NCBI GenBank assembly: GCA_008360975.2
Contig: CM039183.1
Span: forward strand, 79,086,350 to 79,150,349
Length of the DNA stretch: 64,000 bases
Reading direction: 5' to 3'
Origin: Lichenostomus cassidix
Lineage: Eukaryota > Chordata > Aves > Passeriformes > Meliphagidae
This document shows, one piece after another, positions 45,801-57,800 of the stretch. Under the pieces are notes generated by a model. The model made no database searches. It worked only from the letters and a program-made list of their open reading frames with translations, and had not been told where the DNA came from. Made by a program: the position numbers and the translations under genes. Each line of letters opens with the position of its first letter. Within the stretch, counting starts at the first letter, position 1.

Positions 45801-48800
45801 AAGCTGGTAAATGCATTTTTGGTGAATACTTGCCATTCCTAGATGTCAGTGCTTTATCTTCAAGCCTGTTTCCTTTATGTTTCAGTGATTACATCTTATT
45901 ATACAGTCAGTGTTGAGACAATAAAATCCATTTTAATAGATCAACAAGATGCATATGTGGCTGAACAAAATTGCACCCTGTTTTTTTAATTTAGATTTGC
46001 TTACAGTGTATTTGAATCTGAAGATTTTCATTTATCAGTATTAAACTTCAGTTAAAGATGTGTTTAGCTCCTTAAAGGTTTACCTGGTTTACCTCAAGCT
46101 GTGCGGTTAAAACTAACTTCAGTTCTCTTCTCTTCCTCTCCTCTTTCAGCATGGCGTTAGTCTGTATGTTCAGGATAAAGAAGGCTTGTCTGCCCTGGAT
46201 CTTGTGATGAAAGATAGGCCTATCCACGTGGTGTTCAAGAAAACTGGTAAGAAATAAAATAGCCTAATTTTTATTTTGCAGTGAGATCTGTTTCAACAAT
46301 GTATTTATGTATGTACCAGTGTAGATCGTATTTTCTGTATTTAATTTGGGCTTCATAAATTGTGAGAGTGCTGATACTAATGTTGATCATCTGTACAATA
46401 TTATAATATTTTTTCATTGCACCTTCTTATAATATTAAATGTTTTTTAAGTTCAGCTTCAGGTAAAAGAAAGTTTTCCTCTTGAAATTTTAGATAGAAAC
46501 AACAGTTGTTTTTTGAAGTTGATGTGCACAATATTGGTAAGTTTACAAGCTTTAGAGAGGATCTTTTTCCTTACAGATCCCACTGAAGTCTACACCTGGG
46601 GAAACAATATCAATTTTACTTTGGGTCATGGTGGTCAACAGGGTAGACATCATCCTGAATTGGTGGACCTTTTTCCTCGGAATGGCGTGTATATCAAACA
46701 GGTATTCTTAATGTATTTCATAGTCACCTTTCTTGGTGAGGGGGAAAAAGCATCCAAGAAGTTATCAGCTGTTGAAAATTTGCATGGAAAAACCAGTTCT
46801 GGCTGCTTTCCCCTCTCTGCCCACTGCAACCCAATCACCACTCATGAAATTGTGGTTTTCTGTTTTGGTGGGGAGAACAGGGGGTTTTATATGATTTACC
46901 TTGGATATATGGCTTGTATATAATTAAGTACATTCAGAAGCTTGATACTTCTGTAACTGTTTTGAAGTGCTGATTTCCTGTGCAACTCTCATACGGAACT
47001 GAAGTGGAATAATAAATGTGCTTGGTACATGTCGAATTAAAATTCATCTTGTGTTCAAAGAAGCATGTACTGTGAAGCACATTCCTGTAGCAGTATCTTT
47101 TTCTCTAATAACTTCTTGAGACTTCACTTTGAGAATATTTGAAAGTTTAAAGTACAACTTGAGCAAACATTCAGGGCAGACAATCTGTGCTGAAGTCTTA
47201 ACATGTTTTGTTTGGCACTTTTGAGGCAGTATTGTGACCCTTAAAACTCAATCTTTTGAGTTTCTGTTAGCCTGTGGGGCCGCGCTTGATCTTATTTTAA
47301 TAAACTGAAACTATTGATCTCTTCAAGTAGGTTAAGGCAGTACATATGATATTTAAAGCAAATATTTTACGTGTCCTGTGATTTAATACCCGTATCTTAC
47401 TTGTATTTTTGTGAGCATATCTTTATTAAAGCAAAACCTCTTCACAAAGTACTTATAGCAGGTGTTTCCAGATTGTCCAAGAAAATTAATTTGTCCTGTT
47501 TTGCCTCTTCCCCATCCCCATTTTGTTCTTTTTTCAGGTGGTACTCTGCAAATTCCACTCTGTGTTCCTTTCCCACAAGGGTCAAGTGTATACATGTGGA
47601 CACGGACAAGGAGGGCGCTTGGGTCATGGTGATGAACAAACATGCCTGGTATGATGTCTTATGTTATCTTTTGTAGTCTAGCATGATGTTTCTTTTATTT
47701 CTAACAGCAAGTCTAAAAAGGGAATTACTTTCTAGCAGTGTACTTTCAAAATTAGTTTGCTGTTGATTTTAAACCAAACCCCTTGCTTCCCATCAAGTAA
47801 CAGGAAAATCTCTTCAGTGCTAATAGCGAGGTGCCAGAGAGTAGAGGAATGTGCATTTAATTATAGTTTAACTTAAGACAGCTAGATGCAGTAGTCAAAC
47901 TTGTGTTATGGCTGAGTTGATTTAAAGGCTAGCTGATGCTAGATAAGTGGAAGCAAATGTGTTTTGGCTGGGCTGTCTCTGTAAGTAGGTTTATGATGCC
48001 TTCTGATGAGGGCCAAGGCTGGCACAGAGAAACAGCACTACTGTGAAGCTGTAGGGGCAGGAAAAGAGATGGTAGGGTTGCTTTTTACTAGACTTAGGCA
48101 ACTATTAAGTGAAAACTCACTGTTCATTTTAATTTGAATAGTACGTTCTTGCAACACGCAAAACTAAAATTTGAGAAGACTAAGTAAGATATGATGACAA
48201 TTCAGTTCTTAGACTTAAGCATTTAATCCTCCCTGGTAGCGTGCGTTTAGCTTGCAGCACAGTAATGTTTTAAAATTTCTAATATCAAGTGTCTGGTAGA
48301 ACTTGATATTCTGTTGCTGAATGCTGTAGTGGTAACTGGAGCTCAAATTTTATTCACTTATTTTTTTTTTAAAGAAAGTAATTTTGTTAAATTAGGTTTG
48401 TTTTTTCTCAAATTGCTTTTCGAAATTGTGATGTTACATAGTTGAATAAAGGAAAACTCATGTTAGAGTGCATGAAGAGTCAAAGATACAGAATTGCTTC
48501 CTTATTCTGTGAAATTTTATTGTGATTATCCATTGTTGGAGGGAGATAGCTTTGGTGTTCATGGTATTTAAAAAGAGAAACAAAGAGGTGATGGGTAATA
48601 CTTGTTCAGCTGTCCTGAAGATGTAGTTTCCAATCTAATTTCAGAACAGGCAGTTTAAAATTCATCTTCCCTGGTAGCAAAGGATGCATTTCAAATGAGA
48701 GTAGTTTATCTTAACTGCACTGGATGTGTTTGTTATATTAATTAGTGTGTTCTGTGTTCAAGTGCATTTTTATCTTTCTTTCAATATTTGTTCACAACTT

Positions 48801-51800
48801 TCTGTTGGTGTAACTTTAGTTTCATAGATGGCCACTGGTTAATAGCAAACCAATATGCTTTATATAAACTTTTCCTTTTCTTATTCAGGTTCCAAGACTT
48901 GTAGAAGGCTTAACTGGTCATCAGTGCTCCCAGATAGCTGCAGCTGAGGATCATACTGTGGTTTTAACAGAAGAGGGATATGTTTACACATTTGGTTTGA
49001 ATACTTTCCATCAATTGGGTATTTTTCCTCCTCCTTCTAATTGCAGTGTTCCTAGACAGGTAAAAATAACTTCAGACAAAGCTTAATTGTTTGGTGCTGT
49101 TGTTTTGTTTTTTTTAACAGAAAGTAAAATGCGAAGATTATGAAAATAGCTTATTAATTTTTCAGAACAGCAAAGTTTCATGTGAGTTCAGTTAAATCTT
49201 GATTCTGTTATCAGACATCTCAGATCTTAGCTGTGTTTTGATAAATGTCTTCATTTGTAACCTGAACACTACCAAAATTTGTAGTGTGAAGTATGATACA
49301 AGGTGCAGTTGCCAAAACCCTTCTTTTTCCCCAAATTGTTCTGTAGCTGAAGTGATGTAAAAATAATAGGTATGTATCACTTGAGATTCAGGCTCTTAAC
49401 TCCTTTTTAAATTACTGGATGATGGCTCCCAGGATTTTATTGTTAATGTCCTTTGCTGGAAGCAGTGGAGTCAGTGCTTTGGGCTGAATAGTGACAGGGA
49501 AGAGGGGGTATGGGTATCAGCAATTTAACTGTATTTCTATGCTTAATCTCTAAATTTAATATTTTTTGTAAGTAGAGACGCTTTACATTACCTTTTGTTG
49601 AAAAATAACTTTATCTGAAGCAGAACAACACTGCACTATCAGTGTTGTGAAAGTAAAAAAGAATGATTGGCCAAAATGCACCAGGACAGTGTTTTGGGGT
49701 ACCACATGCTTTTCAGTAGTGTAATGATAGCTCTATATCCACAGTATTTGCTTTGAATATATCATCTTAATCTGGAAAATCAAGTTATATTGGAAGTGTG
49801 GAATTAGTAGTGTAGTGTTCTGCACTGTGTTTAGGCCATTAGGACTTAAAAGTCGAAACTTCTAGCTGACATTTTGCAGCACCTGAGTCTTCTCTGGCTA
49901 TGCTATACATGTCCTGTTCAGTCTCGTTCAACATCTTCTGTGTGAAGACAGCCCAAGGAGACTTGATTCCAGTTCTGATTAGATAATACAAAACGTTCTT
50001 TTTGTCACCAGTGCAATAGTGCCCCACTTGACAAACTTCTGAAATAATCTGATTTATTAGATTGTATGTGGATTGATATTAGTGCTTTGTTCTTAATGAC
50101 TTTAGGACTTAAATGTTGTCAGAAGTTTGTACATGTGAAATTCACCTGTTGCTACTTAATATTGAGATGTACTTTGGATTTGTGCTTAGGTTCAGGCAAA
50201 AAACCTGAAAGGTAGAATGGTGATTGGAGTGGCTGCAGGCAGATTCCATACAGTGCTATGGACTAAGGAAGCAGTGTATACCATGGGGCTGAATGGCGGC
50301 CAACTAGGTAAGGTAGAAGCGTTCTGAAGTGTTCTGAAAGTAAAACCCAGCCATTGAAAGATGTTCGTGCTTAACCTGTCATCTGCTTCTTAGAACAGAA
50401 GCCTGGGTGAAGCTTTCTTTTCTCTCTTTTTTTTTTTTTTAACTAATCTGATGACATCATCCCTTCACACTTATTTCAAAGAATATTTTTCATTTCTACA
50501 AATTACTTTCACATTTTGAGGTGATAGGGGCTAGTCAGATTTAGCTCTTTCATTTGAGCTCTTTATGACTTTCACCTTTCTTGTATCCTGTATGGTCCTG
50601 CTCCTGGAGACTTAGAGGAAACAATGTTGCTGTTTGTGTTAGAAATTACTCCAAGCCATACTTGCGCCTTCCAGCAATCTGGCTGGAACTGCCCTTAATA
50701 AGTTATAAACTCACCTTCAGGTCTCCTGCCTATGTCCTAATTTCATCAAGCACTGTAAACATGCTACTGATAGCCTTTTCATAATTACTTTTTAAAGTGA
50801 AATACTTGCCTATATCTAGATTTTTTTTCAGCAGTACCATTACCAGAGTCTTCACTTACCTCTGTATTATTCTGAAGTCAAGAAAGAACCTATTAAAAAT
50901 GTATTACCAACTAGTGAACTTGATTTGTTGTATGAATTGGGCATTTTAATTGCTTTTATCTTTTTTAATAAACAGGTATTTCTATATTTGTTTGGATTTG
51001 TATTTTTACAGCTTTGTGTTTATGTGCAAACATAGCTGCTAGCTAGCTCTCGTACTTAATCTGCATCAGCTCTGGCAGTAAGTTACAGCTCTTTTTGTGT
51101 TTCTGTTTTAAGGTGTCAAAGTTATGTGAAAAAACTGGTCTTTATCAGAGAAATATCTTACTAATGAATATCTTGCTTGGTTTTGCCTGTTTTTTAAATG
51201 CACCCACCACATAAGCTTTTTTTGTGGTTGCTTGTGTTGTTGGGACTATTCTGGCTAGCACGTGGCCCAGTGCAGTACCATGGAGAGACAGTAACTGAAT
51301 CCTAAGTGGCATTAGTTGTGTCAGCTGGGCACCATGGAAGACCTGTGGTGGTAAACCTTGCCCCCATAAGATGTTTGAGCATAGCCCTACACTGTCTTGT
51401 GTCAGCAGGTAGAGGTGACTCTGCTGCTTGTTCCTGGCCATCTGTACCCTGCTCTGCCCTGTGGTGCAGGCCTAAGTGCCCTGCACACAAAAAAGGGTTA
51501 TGCTGTGTATGACATTCCTGATGTTAGGTTTTGTGTGGCAGAGCAACAATGGGCTGTTTTTGTTTTATTTTTTGATGTTTTCAGAGATCTTGCATTACAG
51601 CTCCAATCTTTTCTGTTTCATTAACTGCTGCCTTCATGCTTACCTGCACTTAATTTTTTTGACAAGCTTTTTTTTTCCTTCCAATGTCTGAAATAATCTG
51701 TAGATTTATGCCTGTGTTACAGTGTTTCTACTGCCTTGAAATGTAATATGATTAAATAAATATTCTTTCTTTGGAATCAAAGCACTACTACCGCTTCAAA

Positions 51801-54800
51801 TAGGTTCCCTGTAGGGTATACCTTACGTCATTTGTATGTATCAGATCTTTAATGTTTCCTGGTGTTTGTGGTGAACTAACAAGTATGCGTGGTGGGTCTC
51901 TGGCTGAATATTTTGAAGATGAATTATCTTAACTACCTAAAAAATCCTTTGGAATTTAAAGGTTCTTCAAAGTAGTGTAGTGTGGCAAAGTATCCTTTAG
52001 GTGCGCAATATGTGGAATGGCAAATAATGGTTTTGGGGTGTGTTGTATTTTCTAGGTTATCTACTGGATCCTAATGGAGAAAAATGTGTAACTGCACCTC
52101 GCCAAGTTTCTGCTCTACATCATAAAGACCTCTCTGTGTCCCTGGTCTCTGCAAGTGATGGCGCTACAGTTTGTGTTTCTGAAAGAGGAGATATTTATTT
52201 ACTTGCAGACTATCAGTGCAAAAAGATAGCTTCAAAGTATGTGTTGCTTTTCTAATTTGTCATGAAGAACAATAGGTGAAGATTTCACTGTAGTTGTATA
52301 CTTGCAAGCTATTTTAATGATTTTTGTGCATGTAGTACAGATAATACAGTAGTCCCATGTGAATTCTTGATTTGAAGCTCTTTCATGTGAACTAGGGCTA
52401 TTTTTTTGTTTGTTTCTTCATTTGTTTGCTTTATTTTACAAGCGGCTAAGGTGCCACTTGCTGTTTACCAAAGATATTTAAAAAAACACATTGGGAGGAA
52501 ATACGTTGTGCCGTACGTTTAAAAACATTGAAACTGGTATTTTTTCTTCATCTGTTAGCCTGAATTTTTATAAGTGCATCTTGATAGAGACATTGAAGAT
52601 CTGCTATTCTGTTTACTTACGTTGTTGTGATTTTGAATCGGTAATTTGGGGTCTGAATTTCATAATTAATGTGTTGATATAGTATGTTGTAAAGGGTAAT
52701 TTAGGTTGCAAGAAGGACCTTGTAAAATCATCTGGTTCATGTGCTAAAGCCTGGAGGTAAAACCTGTTGAAGAAGCTGGGTTTTTGACTCATGAATTTAG
52801 GAAATTATTTAATTCTGTTCTCTTTTATTTAGTTTGCAAGAACAGATCAGAATTGATTTTTTAGATTTGATTTTGCCCAGCTAACTCCGACCTAGTTTTT
52901 CAGCTTCACTTCAAATTCTAACAGTATTTATTGCCATGTTATAGCTTAATGGTTATTTTATACTTCATTTCTACATGACTGTATGTGAAGGTGCTGACAC
53001 TTGTATAAACTTAACTAGCGTCCTGTGCTCTTATACTAAGAAACTGAGAAAAGATACTGAGTATGATTTTGATCAGCTAAAACCAAGACCTAGCAAACTC
53101 TTGCTGGGATCTGCTAGGATAGGATAGATATTTTAATACCGCTAAATAACTTTTTGTAACGATGAAATCAAAGCTACATCATTACTCATTTTCACTCATG
53201 GAATTTTCTGAAGAACTTATAGATACAATGTGACTTACTTAAAAACAAGCAAAAATTATAGTCTGCTACAATAGTAGCAGTTATGGTAATAGTACCATAA
53301 GGTGAAACTAAACATAAGTATTTTTTTGGTGTCACTGCCTCAACTGTATTTTTTGGCACTTCTCTAAGTGAAAAAGTTAACCGTCATAGAACTAACATAA
53401 GTACACAATAGGGTAATACTAATTTAATCTTTTGTGTTCTTTCAGACAGCTGAACCTTAAAAAAGTTCTTGTCAGTGGGGGATACTTGGAATATAAAGTA
53501 GATACCGAGCATCTTAAAGAAAATGGGGGTCAGAAGACTTGCATTCTGGCGCTGGATGAAGCTGGAAGAGTAAGTTGTCATAATTAGAATTACATAGCAG
53601 GCTGCATAGTGATTAATCTTCAAACATGGGACAAAATCATGCACAGAAAATATCTAATTTCACAGAATCACAAAATATGCTGAGTTGGAAGGGACCCACA
53701 AGGATTCCCAAGTCAAGCTCCTAGCCCTGCATGGTACCATCCTGAAGAGTCATACCATGTGACTGAGAGCATTAACCAAACACTGCTCAAACTCTGTCAG
53801 GCTTGGTGCTGTGACTACTGCCTTGAGGACCCTATTGCGGTGCCCAGCCAGCCTCTCGGGGAAGAACCTTTTTGAAATAAACCTTCTCTGACACAATTTC
53901 AGGCCTTTCCCTTGGATCCTGTCTCTGGTCACCACAGAGAAGAGATCAGTGTCTGCCCCTCCTCTTCCTCTCATGAGGAAGTTGTAACTGCAGTGAGGTC
54001 TCGCCTTGGTGTCCTCCAGGCTGAACAGACCAAGTGCCCGCAGCTGCTCCTCACACAGCTTCCCCTCAAGGCCCTTCACCATCTTTGTTGCCCTCCTTTG
54101 GGCACTCTCTAATAGTTTATTGGCTTTCCTATGTTGTGATGCCCAGAGCTGCCCCCAGCACTCAAGGTGAGGCTGCCCCAGTGCAGAGCAGAGCAGGACA
54201 ATCCCTTGCCTTGCCTGGCTGGCCATGCTGTGCCTGATGTCCCGCAGGACACACTTGGCCCTCCTGGATGCCAGGGCACTGCTGGCTTATGTTCAACTTT
54301 CTGTTGACCAGGACCCCAGGTCCCTTTTCCTGGCACTTCTTTCCAGCATCTCATTTCCCAATCAGTCTGTTTGTGCATCCAGGATTTTCCTGTTCCAGGT
54401 GCAGAATCCGGCATTTGCATTTGTTTGCCTTCATGTAGTCAGTGATTGCCCAGCCCTCTAATTTGTGGAGGTCTCTCTACAGGGCTTCCCTGCCCTGGAG
54501 GGAGTCAGCAGCTCCTCCCAGTTTTGTATCATCTGTGAACTTGCTTGGTATCCTTTCCAGCCCTGTGTCCAAGTCCTTTATGAAGATGTTGAAGAGCATA
54601 GAGCTGAGGATGGAGTCTTGTGGAGCCCCACTAGTGACAGTTTACCAGTCTGATGTCACCCCATTCACTATAACTCTTTGTGCTCCAGCCTGAGCAAGTT
54701 GCTCACCCATCCCATGATGTGTTTATCCAGTTGTGTGCTGGACATTTTGTCCAGAAGGACCCTTTGAGAGACACGAAATCTCTACTGAAATCCAAAAATA

Positions 54801-57800
54801 TTACATCAAATGGCTTCCCTTGGACAACTGGGTGGTTGACCTTGTCATCAAAGGAAATCAGGTTTGATAAGCAGGACTTTTCCTCTCATGAAACCATGCT
54901 GGCTGTGACCAATGACTGCATTGTCTTTCAGATGTTTGTCAATACCTCCCAGAATAATCTTCTCCGTAACTTTACCAAGCACAGAAGTGAGACTGACAGG
55001 CCTGTAGTTTCCAGGGTCCTGCTTCCTGTCCTTCTTGAAAACTGGGACAACATTCACCACCTTCCAGTGAGCTCCAGATTCCCAAAACTGCTCAAAAATC
55101 ATCAAGAGAGTTTTTGGGATGACATCAGCCAGCTCTTCGAGGATTCTTGGATGAATCCTATCAGGCCCCATAGATTTGTAGGGAGCAAAACTGGAGCAGC
55201 AGATTCCGCACAATTTGAGGGTCAGCTGGGAGTTGATCATTCTCGTAGTCATGATCCTCAAGGTCAGGGCACTGAGAGCCCCTTTCTGCATCATCCATAT
55301 AGAAGACAGAGGAAAAGAATGTGTTATACACCTGTGCCTTGTCTGTGTCCCTGTTTGTGAAGTGATCATCCTCATCCTGTGAAGGGCTGATGTTATTTTT
55401 ACACTGCCTATTGCCATTAATATGTTTGAAAAATCTCTTTTTATTATCCCTCAGTCAATTTGTTTCTGTAGAGCTTCTGGTGATTTTCTTTTTTTTTAGG
55501 GCTGTAGGAAGATTACAAAAGTAATGTACAGTAGTTTATTTTTAAATGTATGGACTTCTAATTGCTTTTCAGTGAAGGTGTAAACTTAATTTTTACATAC
55601 TCAATTAGTGGTTACATAGTGTGTGTGGTTTAGGTTTTTTTTTGTAGTGGTGCTTTTTTTTTACTTCCCATATCTTGTATCACCCCACCTACTCCAGGCA
55701 CCTTTACACCATTCAGAAGAAGTCTTCACTTGATGTTTTAGAGCCTTTGCTGTAACACAGCTGTTTTGTAGATGAAATGTCCGTTTTATTGACAAAATGT
55801 TGCACCTAAGCCTGATGAATCATTTTGTGTTTACTGTTAAGTGTAGATGCTGTCTCGTCTTAGAATTGGAATGCCATGGTGAATTTACTGTTTTTTTTCC
55901 CCTTAATTTTTATTAAGTACTGGTTTACATAACCGTACAAAATCCCAGTCTTTTCTCGATCTGCTCACTGAGAGATCCCAACCTTTACTGCCATCTAGCG
56001 GTGCTTACAAAGAAGCTTTTCCTACTGAAATGCCTTCTTAAAGAATGTTAAAAGCTGAGCTTGTGTATCAAAATAAGGAACAATGTGGTTATCTCTTTTT
56101 CTTTCCTTGCATGTGGCTGAATTATGTTTTGAGATGATCTTATTTTTTCATTAGGTCATTAGTTGTCTCAGAGATTATAAACTTCCAATTCAGTATTTGA
56201 TCATGTGGGATTTTAGCCTCTAGCATCTGTAGAATTGGTAGTGCCCCTTCAACATCTTTGGGACACTGCTTTAGCAGTAAGCAACTGCTCTTCCTGCATC
56301 AGAGGAGCTATGTCCATGTACATTTTGTATCTTTCCATGTTGAATACGGACAAGTACTGGGATCATTAGTGCTTTTAGGCATTATAAATTACTAAGTAAG
56401 AAGAGAGATGGGATTTTAACACTTATATTTCCTGAATCTTGTCTGGCTTGGTTGCAGTTTCCTTAAGGGAGTGCTGTTTAGCCTAGCAAACAAAAGTCGC
56501 CAAGGGACTCTTGTATATCATACCTGAAGGAAAGATGTAAAGAAGATAGAGCCAGGCTCTTGTCAGTGGTGCCCAGAGCCAGAACCAGAGGCAATGGGCA
56601 CAAACTGAAATAAAGGAGGCTCTCTCTGAGTATCAGGAAGCACTGTCATAGGTATCAGGAAGGGTGGTCCAGCACTGTCACAGGTTGCCAATTAAGGTTG
56701 TGAAATCACTGTCCTTGGAAATACTCAAAAGCTGTCTGGACATATTCCTGGGCAGCTGGCTCTGAGTGGTCCTGGCTGAACAGAGGGTTGGACTAGACAA
56801 TCTTCAAAGACGCCTTTCAATTTCAACCATTCTGTGATTTGTGGGGCTCAAGGGAGGGGAAAGGAATTAGGTTACTAAAGTTTTTTAGCCCCTCCTTATA
56901 CATGCTAACAGACCTGTGCAGGTCCTTCAGTGGGACAAAATGAAAGCCTGATTTTAGCACTGCTGATGCCACATTTGGCTTTTAGCTTGCTTGGAACTGT
57001 CTTTCAGACGTGTACAGTATACGTTGTTGGGGTCTTGCTGTGCATGCAGTGCTTCATATTCCTGTTGAAGGTTTTGAAGTTTGTGTTTGATCATGATCTC
57101 CATCCCAAACCTTGACTGGTACAGAGAAATTTGAAATTTTTGTCAAACAATTACCAGGAAATGCTTTAAATTTCCAGTGTGCTAGCTTTGAAATTTGTCT
57201 TATTTATAAACAAACCAGTTGGACAAATCTGTAAATTAAGAACTAGAAATTTGTTTCTTGCCTTGACATCTTTTACCATCCTTGTTGATGTGTCAGTAAA
57301 ACCTGTCTTATAGATGACTGCTTGTCATCAGATGTCTTTAGAGGACTGAAGATGTTTGAATATTTTAAGAAGCTTTTTGAATGCCCTTCATGAACAAATG
57401 AATCTTGATATCACAATAAATTTTCCTTGTTTTACTTGTGGATTCTCTGTAACAGATGCTCATAGCACTTTATACTAAAATTTTAAAGAATGTCTTTCTC
57501 CTTTTATATGCCTCTTTGAGATGGCATGTTCTTGTGTTTAAAAAAGTAGTGTGTAATATGTAACTGTTTTTATATGATATGACGATTTGCCTTTTCAAAA
57601 TTTTGCTGTTACAGGTGTTTTGTTGGAAGTCATCTAACAACTCCATGAAGCAGTGTCGTTGGGTGTATGGCCGGCAAGTCTTCATGTCTGATGTTGCATT
57701 AAATGGGAATGAAATAATGTTTGTCACCCAGGATGGGGAAGCCTTTACAGGGAAGTGGCTGGAAGAAGGAAAAAAAAGCTCAGAAAAGAAAGGTTAGCTA

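Noticed and set aside
46702..47537. IBTK intron 4 as a U12-type intron
   Set aside because: The donor GTATTCTT departs from the U12 consensus (GTATCCTT), and the 3' end has a long polypyrimidine tract typical of the major spliceosome.
54848..55417. A 189-codon minus-strand frame as a host gene inside IBTK intron 9
   Set aside because: It carries CR1 reverse-transcriptase motifs and is part of a truncated, broken LINE.
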